Positions 51,908 to 59,453 of a DNA stretch of 64,000 bases are shown in pieces (within the stretch, counting starts at the first letter, position 1; every line of letters begins with the position of its first letter). Made by a program: the position numbers and the translations under genes. The stretch lies in the NCBI GenBank assembly GCA_964458575.1, contig CAYWMD010000032.1:10315-74314 (forward strand), read 5' to 3'. The notes under the pieces were generated by a model. The model had not been told where the DNA came from, made no database searches, and saw nothing but the letters and a program-made list of their open reading frames with translations. The DNA is from CAYWMD01 sp964458575 (GTDB lineage: Bacteria > Verrucomicrobiota > Verrucomicrobiia > Limisphaerales > JADLHS01).

Positions 51908-54001
51908 ATGTATCTCGGCGTTGATTATTATCCGGAACAATGGGTCTTCCCTTACGGCGGCACGGCTGACCATCCCGAGGCGGCGTGGGAAACCGACGCG
52001 GACTTGATGGTGAAGGCGGGCTTCAACACCGTCCGCATTGGCGAGTATTCCTGGGGGCTGTGCGAGCGGGAGGAAGGCAAATACGATTTCGACTGGCTCA
52101 AACGCGTCATGGACATCATGGCCCAACGCGAAATCAAGGTTGTGCTGGGCACCCCCACCGCCGCACCGCCCATCTGGCTGGCCAAGAAACATCCGGAGAT
52201 TCTTCCCGTGGACGAACGCGGCATGGTCCGGCACGAAGGCACGCGGCGCGCCGCCTGTTTCAACAACGACGTTTTCTGGAACGCGGCCAAGCGGATCGTT
52301 GAAAACATGGCCCGCGCCCTGGGTCAGCACCCGCAGTTGGTCGCGTGGCAGATTGACAGCGGCCTCGGCGGACATCAAACCGCCTGGTCGTTCAACGAAG
52401 ACACCCGCCTCGAATGGCAGAACTGGCTGAAACTCAAATATAAATCGGTCAACAATCTCAACGACCAGCTCGGACTGCGTTACTGGGGACAGGTCGTGTC
52501 CGATTTCGACCAGGTGCCGATGCCGCGGCACGCCCCCACCGCCCACAATCCGGCGCTCGTGCTGGATTGGTATCGGTTCTGTAGCGACACGATCATTGCC
52601 TTTGCGCGGATGCAGGCACAGGTGCTGCGCGAACTGACGCCGAACATCCCCGTCACCACCACCCTCCGCGCCCTGCAACGCTGGTTCGACCACTTCGACA
52701 TGGCCGAAGTGGTGGATTTTGTTTCCGTGGAGAGCAACGCGGCCATCAAGGCCAAATCCGCCGAACTCGCCTGCGAAATTGACATGCTGCGGTCCCTGAA
52801 GAAGGACAAGATCCGCACGCCCGACGGCGATTGCGGCTTCTGGATCATGGAGCAAAAGGCCGGACAGGTGAACTGGCAGGACGTGAATTCGCTGGTGCGG
52901 CCGGGCGTCGTCCGCCTGTTCACCTATCAACTGGTGTCGCGCGGCGCTTGCGGCGTTTTGTTTTATCACTGGCGGCAGCCGCGCATCGGCAACGAAAAAT
53001 TTTACGGCGCCGTCCTGCCCCACCACGTTCACGATGGGAACGACCGCGTGTTCAAGGAAATCTGCCAGGTCGGCGAGGAGCTTAAAATGTTGGCCCCCGC
53101 CCTGGCCGGCACGAAGGTCGCGGCGGAAACCTGCATTCTCTACAGCCACGACAACGATTGGGCGTTGCAAGAGCCCATGCAGCCGAACAAGCACTTCCAA
53201 CTGCGTGAACACATTCAGCTCATTTACAACGCGCTGCATGACCGCAACATCCTCGTGGACTTTGCCAAGCCATCCGAGGACCTCACGCCGTATCGGATCG
53301 TTTTCGCCCCGTCGCTGCATCTCATGTCGGGCGCCGAGGCCGACCGCCTCAAGCTTTACGTGCAGAACGGCGGCACGCTGGTCAGCACTTTCAACACGGG
53401 CCTGGTGGATGAACACCAGATCGCGCCCGACTCGGGTTATCCGCACGACCTGACCGACCTGTTCGGCATGGAAGTGTTGGAATTCGATCCGTTGCCGCCC
53501 GGCGAAGAAAACCATCTCACCTTCAAGGGCGCGTTCCCGACCAGCCACATGCACCCGGCACGATTGTGGTGCGACATCATCGAGCCGAAGGAATGCCAGG
53601 TCCTGGCCACCTACGCGAAGGACTTTTATGCCGGCCGGCCGGCGATGACCATGCATACGTTCGGCTTGGGCAAGGCGGTTTACATCGGGACGATGAGCCA
53701 CCAGTTTTTCTATTACGACCTGGTGACGTGGCTGCGGCAGATGTGCAACCTGCATCCGCTGCTCAAAGTGCCCGATACCATCGAGGTCAGCCTCCGGCAG
53801 AAGAAAGGCACAAAAATCTTTTTCCTGCTGAATCACCAACACGCCCCGGTGCGCATCCAGTTCTACAAACCGATGCACGACTATCTCACGGCCACGACGT
53901 TCAGCGGCAGTTACGATTTGCCCCCGCACGGCGTTCTGGTCCTGGACGAGCATCCGGAAGGCATGGGCAAAACCACGTCCAGCATCCCCACGAGCGGCTG
54001 A
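51908..54001 (+). CDS. GH42-type beta-galactosidase fold protein without the acid/base glutamate
   Basis: A 697-residue cytoplasmic protein with GH42 layout. The TIM-barrel begins MYLGVDYYPEQW, and domains B and C follow. Conserved blocks: FNTVRIGEYSWGLCEREEGK and YDFDWLKRVMD, GTPTAAPPIWLAKKHPEILP. In normal GH42 enzymes the acid/base sits in a QxDNE(F/Y)GCH-like block; here that block reads QIDSGLGGH, so the Glu is Gly152 (codon 52361-52363) and the preceding Asn is Ser151. The nucleophile block GFWIMEQKAGQVNW keeps Glu315. The usual VSWDxYP strand is also changed (FVSVESNAA). It has no signal peptide. It could be a non-standard glycosidase, a transglycosidase or a binding protein. Length and frame are intact. 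Confidence 0.85.
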   Translation: MYLGVDYYPEQWVFPYGGTADHPEAAWETDADLMVKAGFNTVRIGEYSWGLCEREEGKYDFDWLKRVMDIMAQREIKVVLGTPTAAPPIWLAKKHPEILPVDERGMVRHEGTRRAACFNNDVFWNAAKRIVENMARALGQHPQLVAWQIDSGLGGHQTAWSFNEDTRLEWQNWLKLKYKSVNNLNDQLGLRYWGQVVSDFDQVPMPRHAPTAHNPALVLDWYRFCSDTIIAFARMQAQVLRELTPNIPVTTTLRALQRWFDHFDMAEVVDFVSVESNAAIKAKSAELACEIDMLRSLKKDKIRTPDGDCGFWIMEQKAGQVNWQDVNSLVRPGVVRLFTYQLVSRGACGVLFYHWRQPRIGNEKFYGAVLPHHVHDGNDRVFKEICQVGEELKMLAPALAGTKVAAETCILYSHDNDWALQEPMQPNKHFQLREHIQLIYNALHDRNILVDFAKPSEDLTPYRIVFAPSLHLMSGAEADRLKLYVQNGGTLVSTFNTGLVDEHQIAPDSGYPHDLTDLFGMEVLEFDPLPPGEENHLTFKGAFPTSHMHPARLWCDIIEPKECQVLATYAKDFYAGRPAMTMHTFGLGKAVYIGTMSHQFFYYDLVTWLRQMCNLHPLLKVPDTIEVSLRQKKGTKIFFLLNHQHAPVRIQFYKPMHDYLTATTFSGSYDLPPHGVLVLDEHPEGMGKTTSSIPTSG

Positions 54002-54033
54002 CGCTCGTATCCGGCTCTTGATCTTGGTCCGCT

Positions 54034-54092
54034 GCTTAATCTTAATCGGATCTTTCAGCAGGCTTCCCAGAGATTAAGATTAAGATTAAGAA
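54034..54092. repeat. Inverted CTTAATCTTAATC / GATTAAGATTAAG repeat (family G)
   Basis: CTTAATCTTAATCGGATCT at the left is mirrored by AGATTAAGATTAAGATTAAG at the right. It lies between the GH42-like gene and the DciA-like gene, just before the latter's ribosome-binding region. Confidence 0.85.
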
Positions 54093-54103
54093 GTGAGTTG
54101 CGC

Positions 54104-54514
54104 ATGATGCCGCTTCCGCCCAGATACAGCCCGCCGCTCGGCCCGCTTAAACGCTCGCCCCGGCAGCGCGTGCTTGCGCAATGGCGCGGTGTGGACCTTG
54201 GCCCGCTGGAAACCGCGCAAGCCGCGCGTGCCCGCCGCGTTGGTGATGTGTTGCCAAAGGTCGCGAAGGACATGCGGATGGACAATCGCCGCGCGGAGAT
54301 TGAAGTGGTCAAGGTTTGGAACAATTTGATCGACCCCAACATCGTCGCCCATGCCCAGCCCGCCGGATTGCGCAAAGGCACGCTGTTTGTGAACGTGGAC
54401 AGCAGTGTGTGGCTCAATGAAATCGTGCGTTACCGCCGGAAGGAAATCCTCGACCGGTTGCAACACAGCTTCGGGAGCGAAGTCGTCCAGCGGATTTCGT
54501 TTCGGGTGGGGTAA
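54104..54514 (+). CDS. DUF721 / DciA-like protein
   Basis: A 136-residue cytoplasmic basic protein. The C-terminal two-thirds has the DUF721 pattern: VVKVWNNLIDPNIVAHAQPA, GLRKGTLFVNVDSSVWLNEI, RYRRKEILDRL. DUF721 (DciA) helps load the replicative helicase in bacteria lacking DnaC/DnaI-type loaders. The N-terminus is Pro/Arg-rich and not conserved in character. Start: ATG 54104 (or 54107); a TTG at 54098 is also in frame. A role in helicase loading is family-based inference. Confidence 0.8.
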   Translation: MMPLPPRYSPPLGPLKRSPRQRVLAQWRGVDLGPLETAQAARARRVGDVLPKVAKDMRMDNRRAEIEVVKVWNNLIDPNIVAHAQPAGLRKGTLFVNVDSSVWLNEIVRYRRKEILDRLQHSFGSEVVQRISFRVG

Positions 54515-54558
54515 CAAGAAGCGTGGGATTCCCAACGCCCGCTACCGGCGCCCCCACG

Positions 54559-54840
54559 CTAGGGACATGGTTTTTGGCAATCCGAAAGTCGTCCCGGCAA
54601 CAGCCACATCAAGCAGCCCGCCCACAACCCAAAGACTGATACAGCGATAAGCGCCAAGCCTCTCTCTGTCCCAACATAATTGAACCACGAACCGAATCCA
54701 AGCAAACGATCAGCATCGCTCGGCGACCACCAAGGTCGAAACAAAACAAAGTAGTCAAATATCCAAAAACCGAGCGATAGACTGCCGACCGCTAAACTCG
54801 TGAAAAATACTCGAAGACGCCATTTCCGGAACAAGCGCAT
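54559..54840 (-). CDS. Small two-helix membrane protein, hypothetical
   Basis: 93 residues: a basic start (MRLFRKWRLRVF), a helix at about 12-34 (FFTSLAVGSLSLGFWIFDYF), a Trp-rich loop and a second helix at about 61-80 (LALIAVSVFGLWAGCLMWLL). I do not recognise it. It is AT-richer than its surroundings by eye, which may point to transfer or weak selection. It lies between the DciA-like and AsmA-like genes, convergent to the former. Confidence 0.5.
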   Translation of the reverse strand: MRLFRKWRLRVFFTSLAVGSLSLGFWIFDYFVLFRPWWSPSDADRLLGFGSWFNYVGTERGLALIAVSVFGLWAGCLMWLLPGRLSDCQKPCP

Positions 54841-54874
54841 ACGGCCTTTCTAGACGGGACCAGAATACCGCCAG

Positions 54875-55636
54875 CTATTTCTTCCTTTTGAAAATGTCGG
54901 TGATGCCTTTGGTGGTTTTCTCGAGTTCCTTCGTGGCTCCCTCGACCGCACCCTTGCCAATGTCGGTGACCGCGCTTGCCGCCGCCTTCACGGCGTTTGC
55001 GGTGACTTCCGAGATGACTTTCTGGGTGAGATCGGCGGGCGTAATCCCCTCGGGGCCTTGGCCGAGGTTGGTGAAATGGATGTCCGGAATCGGCACGGGC
55101 GCGGCAAAACCGCCGGTGCCCTTCAAGCTGACTTTGACCTTCGCGCCGGTGATGAGAAGATCGTCCACCTGAAGTTTCTTGGCGGGCTTCGCTTCCTTCG
55201 TGGCGGGTTCGGTGGTCGCTGGTTTGTCGGAACCGCCGACCGTGGCGTTTACATTGTCGAGAATCTTATTGAGATTGTTCCCGCTGAGACCGCCTTCGAA
55301 GGTGATTTCCGGCGATTCAACCCGGATGGATTTGACCACGATCTTGTCCGAGAGCAATGAGCCGGGGCTGACCGAGACGCTGGTGCTGCCGACGCTGATG
55401 GCGTTCGGCGTCTTGTAACCTTCCGGGTTGCCGACGACCAAGCCCTTGATTTTCGCCGAGCCGGACAGGAGTGAGAGGTTCACGCTGTCGAGCTTGATGT
55501 CCACCTTGGCGATTTGCGGGCCGATGGTTTCCACGCCCTTCTTGATGGCGCTATCGAGGAACAAACCCACCGCCAGCACGGCGAGAATGACCACAACCAC
55601 CAGCGCGATGAGGAGGCGAACGAGGAGTTTTTTCAT
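54875..55636 (-). CDS. AsmA-like periplasmic protein with N-terminal anchor
   Basis: A 253-residue protein. One N-terminal helix (LLVRLLIALVVVVILAVLAV, then GLFL) is followed by AsmA/DUF748-like strands: LDSVNLSLLSGSAKIKGLVV, then GNPEGYKTPNAISVGSTSVS. A Lys/Glu/Thr/Ala-rich linker (about 136-152) precedes LQVDDLLITGAKVKVSLKGT. The helical Ala-rich tail (SEVTANAVKAAASAVTDIGK) ends the protein. Members of this superfamily help lipid transport between inner and outer membrane. It is monocistronic, with no neighbours on its strand except the response regulator upstream (146-base gap). Confidence 0.8.
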   Translation of the reverse strand: MKKLLVRLLIALVVVVILAVLAVGLFLDSAIKKGVETIGPQIAKVDIKLDSVNLSLLSGSAKIKGLVVGNPEGYKTPNAISVGSTSVSVSPGSLLSDKIVVKSIRVESPEITFEGGLSGNNLNKILDNVNATVGGSDKPATTEPATKEAKPAKKLQVDDLLITGAKVKVSLKGTGGFAAPVPIPDIHFTNLGQGPEGITPADLTQKVISEVTANAVKAAASAVTDIGKGAVEGATKELEKTTKGITDIFKRKK

Positions 55637-55782
55637 AGTAACAGCAGTTTAACAGGCGACCCGATGTTTATGCCAGCAAAAACTCCGCAAAAACTGGAGC
55701 GCGAGCTGTCTCAACTCGCCGCGCGCGCATCTTGCAAGCCGCACCCCCGGCGGCGGTGGCGAAGTGCACCCGCCGAACCCGT

Positions 55783-56190
55783 TCATTCCGCCAGGACCGC
55801 GCGGACGAGGTCCGCAAGTTGCCGGGCCTGATAAGGCTTGGCCAGAAAGCAGTCCGGCTTGGTTTCCGCGTGCCGGTAAATGGTTTCGTCCACCGTGCCG
55901 CTGACGAGGATGATTTTCTGTTGCGGGTGGATGCGGCGACATGCCTCGATCAAATCCATCCCGTTCATCGTGTGCATCGCGTAGTCGGTCACGATCAAGG
56001 CGGGCGGCGGCTGGCTCAGGCCGAACGCGCGCACCGCCGTGTCGGGATCGCGAAACGTCCGCACGCGGAAGCCGATCGGTTCGAGCACCAGCGCCACGAG
56101 TTCAAGCAGCATCGGTTCATCGTCCACGGCGAACACCACCGGACGCGAATCCTCGCCAGCGGGGTTGCGGTTGGTGGTCGCCGGATTCAT
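55783..56190 (-). CDS. Stand-alone response regulator receiver
   Basis: A 135-residue receiver domain only (CheY type). Acidic pocket FAVDDEP (Asp23, Asp24), phosphoacceptor Asp69 in LIVTDYAM, Ser/Thr switch LVSGT, and Lys in LAKPYQ. There is no output domain, so it acts by binding partners or by phosphotransfer. No histidine kinase is within the window. ATG 56190 is preferred. The frame upstream is open far beyond it but overlaps the DUF4912 gene on the other strand and is rejected. Confidence 0.88.
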   Translation of the reverse strand: MNPATTNRNPAGEDSRPVVFAVDDEPMLLELVALVLEPIGFRVRTFRDPDTAVRAFGLSQPPPALIVTDYAMHTMNGMDLIEACRRIHPQQKIILVSGTVDETIYRHAETKPDCFLAKPYQARQLADLVRAVLAE

Positions 56191-56400
56191 GCAGATCGTG
56201 CCCAGCGGATTACCACGCGGCTCCCGGACTGGCAAGCGTCGTTTGGATGAAAGTATATCTCGTTCCAGCCCGTCGTTTGGCAAACCCGGACGGCGCCGGG
56301 ACGCGGGCGTGCGCTTCAACTCCCGGCGATGAACTTTGAACTTTCCGCCCCGCGCCTCCGACCGTAGTCTCCGGGTAACGAACTTCGACAACCGTCCGGC

Positions 56401-57759
56401 GTGAAACGCACGCTTATGAGAGCAACCAGAACGTCCGCCAAAACAAAAAAGACCGCTGGCAAGGGTGAAACCATCCGCCGGGCACGGCCGACCCGCACAC
56501 GGGTCCCGGCGGTCAAAACCAAGTCCCCTGCCAAAACCAAACGCCCGACCGCAAAACGCGCCACGGCCCAAACCCCCCGTCCCCGCCGAAAAGCGACCGT
56601 GGTCATTCCGCCCATTCTGCTGGAAGGCGACCAGCCCGTCGCGCCGTTGGTGAGTGGACCGGGCGAGAAATTCGCGCTGGGCCCCACCCCGCCCGAACCG
56701 CACTTCGAGACCGGAAGCGCCGAACTGCCCGAGGCCTACGGCACCAAGCGGCTTTTTCTCACGGCACGCGATCCGCACTGGCTGTACGCCAACTGGGACC
56801 TTTCGCGCGAACAACAATTGCGCTGCAACCAGCAGTCCGCGGACGGCCATTTGATTTTGCGGATCTTCGCGGACACCCCGGCCGGCAGTCCCGTCGCGGA
56901 AATTCACGTGCATCCGGAATCGCGCCATTGGTTTGCCAACGTCCCGCGCGCGGGGGCGAAATACGCGGCGGAGATCGGTTACTATCGGAAAGGTCGCGGG
57001 ACCGTCACACGGGAACGGCGCTGGGTCAGGGTGGCCACCTCCGGCGGCACGCTCACGCCGGTCGAAACCATGTCGTCCGACGCCGCCATCGAGTTTGCCA
57101 CCATTCCGCTGGACGTGCCATTTGCGAAACTGGTGACGCTTGTGGCCCAGGCGGCGCGCGAACATCGTCCGCTGGCGGCAGCGGTCGAGGAACTGCGTCA
57201 CGCCGGCCACCCCGAACTGCCGCAGGTTTCCCTGGCACCCTGCGAGCCGTGGACGGTGGAACAGGAACGGGCGCTGGCTGAAATCATCAACCTGGACGAG
57301 GTGCGGCGCGTGTGGATCGGCTCGCTGGAGATCACGGAGCTGGTCCGACGGCAGCTTGAACGGGAGATTTCCTCTGTGGGTGTGGCGCAACTGGGGCGGC
57401 CGACCTCGCCGGGCGGGGCGATCACCAGCTTGGCCGGTCCGATGGGTGGCGAGCAACAACGAGCGAAGGGTTTCTGGTTCAATGTGAACGCCGAGTTGAT
57501 CGTGTATGGCGCGACCGAACCGGGCGCTTCGGTCAGCATCGGCGGTCGAAAAATCAAATTGCGTCCCGATGGTTCGTTCACCTACCGCTTCGCGCTGCCG
57601 GACGGGAAATACGATCTGCCCGTGGTGGCCATTTCCGCGGATGACACGGACGGGCGGGCGGCGGAGTTGAAGTTCACCCGCACGACGGATTTTTTGGGCG
57701 ATGTGGGCGCGCATCCGCAAGACCCGACGCTGAAACCGCCCACGCCGGACAATGTCTGA
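56401..57759 (+). CDS. DUF4912-domain protein next to a glycogen branching enzyme
   Basis: A 452-residue protein. The N-terminal 70 residues are Lys/Arg/Thr/Ala/Pro-rich, like a histone-like or disordered tail. The DUF4912 domain begins PEAYGTKRLFLTARDPHWLY, then ANWDLSREQQ, and continues through RIFADTPAGSPVAEIHVHPE and KYAAEIGYYRKGR. A second beta-domain is near the C-terminus (VYGATEPGASVSIGGRKIKL, RPDGSFTYRFALPDG). DUF4912 proteins are regularly beside GH57 branching enzymes, as here, so a role in glycogen or alpha-glucan handling is inferred; domain form suggests glucan binding. GTG 56401 and ATG 56416 are both possible starts. Confidence 0.82.
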   Translation: MKRTLMRATRTSAKTKKTAGKGETIRRARPTRTRVPAVKTKSPAKTKRPTAKRATAQTPRPRRKATVVIPPILLEGDQPVAPLVSGPGEKFALGPTPPEPHFETGSAELPEAYGTKRLFLTARDPHWLYANWDLSREQQLRCNQQSADGHLILRIFADTPAGSPVAEIHVHPESRHWFANVPRAGAKYAAEIGYYRKGRGTVTRERRWVRVATSGGTLTPVETMSSDAAIEFATIPLDVPFAKLVTLVAQAAREHRPLAAAVEELRHAGHPELPQVSLAPCEPWTVEQERALAEIINLDEVRRVWIGSLEITELVRRQLEREISSVGVAQLGRPTSPGGAITSLAGPMGGEQQRAKGFWFNVNAELIVYGATEPGASVSIGGRKIKLRPDGSFTYRFALPDGKYDLPVVAISADDTDGRAAELKFTRTTDFLGDVGAHPQDPTLKPPTPDNV

Positions 57760-57780
57760 AGCGAAAGCGCAAACGCCAGC

Positions 57781-57872
57781 GTTCAAAGCTCAAGCAAGTC
57801 TCCACGCTTCAAACGAGCGCGTTGGAACTTTTGACTTTGAAGTTTCTTTTGCGCTTTGAGTTTTGAATTTCT
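57781..57872. repeat. TTCAAAGCTCAAG / CTTTGAGTTTTGAA palindrome before the GH57 gene (family F)
   Basis: GTTCAAAGCTCAAGCAAGTC and CTTCAAACGAGCGCG are mirrored by TTGACTTTGAAGTTTC and CGCTTTGAGTTTTGAATTTC. It fills most of the gap between the DUF4912 and GH57 genes and ends just before the GH57 start codon. A related element is at 14091-14120. Confidence 0.7.
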
Positions 57873-57875
57873 TTA

Positions 57876-59450
57876 ATGCACGGCTATCTATCCATCGTTT
57901 TGCACGCGCACCTGCCCTTCGTGCGCCATCCCGAGCATGAAAAGTTTCTCGAGGAAACCTGGCTGTTCGAGGCCATCACCGAAACCTACGTGCCGCTGCT
58001 GCAGATTCTGGAAGGCTGGGCGCACGACGGGATGGACACGCGCCTGACGCTCACGCTCTCGCCGACGCTTTGCGCCATGCTCCGCGACCCGCTGTTGCAG
58101 GAGCGCTACGACCGGCATCTGCGCGGGCTGGTTGAACTGGCGGAAAAGGAAATCCACCGCACGCACTGGGACCGCGCGTTTCACGAGCTGGCCTGGATGT
58201 ATCATCACCGGTTGACGACCATCCGCGACGCGTATCTCGGCTGGGGACGGGATCTCGTTGGCGCGTTTCGCAAGCTGCAGGACCGCGGCCGGCTGGAGAT
58301 TATCACCACGGCCGCCACGCATGCCTTGCTGCCGTTGTTCGCCAGCCATCCGCCCACGCTCCGGGCGCAAATCCTCACGGCGCGCGACCATTACCGGAGT
58401 TGTTTTGGTCGCGACCCGCGCGGCATCTGGTTGCCTGAGTGCGCGTACTTCGACGGCGTGGAGGAATTTTTGCAGGAAGCCAACCTGCGCTGGTTCATCA
58501 TGGACACGCACGGCCTGCTGCACGCGCAACCGCGCCCGCGTTACGGCGTGTTCGCGCCGGTCTTCACTCCCAATGGCATCGCCGCGTTCGGGCGCGACCT
58601 GGACTCGTCCCGCCAGGTCTGGAGCAAATTCGAAGGCTATCCGGGCGACACGCGCTACCGCGATTTCTACCGAGACATCGGGTTTGACCTCGACTTCGAT
58701 TACGTGAAGCCGCATCTGCCCTCGCCGGACCACCGTGGGTTCACCGGCCTGAAATATTATCGCATCACGGGCCGGGCGGCCGACAAGCAACCGTATCATC
58801 GCGACACGGCGCTGCGCACGGCGGCGGAACACGCGGGGCATTTTTTAAACGCTCGCCTCGCGCAATTTGCCAAACTCGGCGGCATCATGGACCGGCCGCC
58901 GCTGGTGCTCGCGCCCTACGACGCGGAACTGTTCGGCCATTGGTGGTATGAAGGGCCGGAGTTTCTCGATTACTTCGTCCGCAAGGCGTGCTTCGACCAG
59001 AAGATTTTTTCGCTGATCACGCCGGAGGATTACTTGCGGCTTCACCCCACCAACCAGGTCGCCAAACCCGGCGCGTCGAGCTGGGGCGAGGAGGGTTACT
59101 ATCGCGTCTGGTTGAACGAAAGAAATCAATGGATTCTACCGCACCTGCAAATCGCCGGCCAAAGGATGACGGAACTGGCGCGGCGCTTTCTCGATCCGCC
59201 GCCGTTGCTGGGCCGGGCGCTCCGGCAGGCGGCGCGCGAATTGTTGCTGGCCCAATCCAGCGACTGGCCGTTCATTCTGCGCACCGGCACGAGTCCCGAC
59301 TACGCGAGCCGGCGCGTCAAAGACCACCTGTTGCGCTTCATCACCCTTTACGAACAGTTGAAGAAAAAGAAGGTGGACGAGAAGTGGCTGCGCGAAATTG
59401 AAAGTCGCGACAATGTGTTTCCGGACATCAACGTCGCGTATTGGGCGTAG
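57876..59450 (+). CDS. GH57 1,4-alpha-glucan branching enzyme
   Basis: A 524-residue cytoplasmic enzyme that forms alpha-1,6 branches in glycogen. The start MHGYLSIVLHAHLPFVRHPE holds the family's HAHLPF motif. The catalytic nucleophile is Glu188 in GIWLPECAYFDG, the acid/base Asp349 in LAPYDAELFGHWWYEGPEFL. The DUF1957 C-terminal domain is seen at SSWGEEGYYRVWLNERNQWI, which also carries the Trp residues typical of branching enzymes rather than amylases. The DUF4912 gene directly upstream is a common partner. The start is ATG 57876. Confidence 0.92.
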   Translation: MHGYLSIVLHAHLPFVRHPEHEKFLEETWLFEAITETYVPLLQILEGWAHDGMDTRLTLTLSPTLCAMLRDPLLQERYDRHLRGLVELAEKEIHRTHWDRAFHELAWMYHHRLTTIRDAYLGWGRDLVGAFRKLQDRGRLEIITTAATHALLPLFASHPPTLRAQILTARDHYRSCFGRDPRGIWLPECAYFDGVEEFLQEANLRWFIMDTHGLLHAQPRPRYGVFAPVFTPNGIAAFGRDLDSSRQVWSKFEGYPGDTRYRDFYRDIGFDLDFDYVKPHLPSPDHRGFTGLKYYRITGRAADKQPYHRDTALRTAAEHAGHFLNARLAQFAKLGGIMDRPPLVLAPYDAELFGHWWYEGPEFLDYFVRKACFDQKIFSLITPEDYLRLHPTNQVAKPGASSWGEEGYYRVWLNERNQWILPHLQIAGQRMTELARRFLDPPPLLGRALRQAARELLLAQSSDWPFILRTGTSPDYASRRVKDHLLRFITLYEQLKKKKVDEKWLREIESRDNVFPDINVAYWA

Positions 59451-59453
59451 CGT

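Noticed and set aside
51872..53953. 693-codon open frame antisense to the GH42-like gene
   Set aside because: High GC leaves long open antisense frames. The sense strand carries a full conserved family; the antisense product has no domain or start signal.
55783..57786. 667-codon minus-strand open frame spanning the DUF4912 gene
   Set aside because: Only its last 135 codons (the receiver domain) are real. The rest mirrors the DUF4912 gene, whose domain is clear on the other strand.
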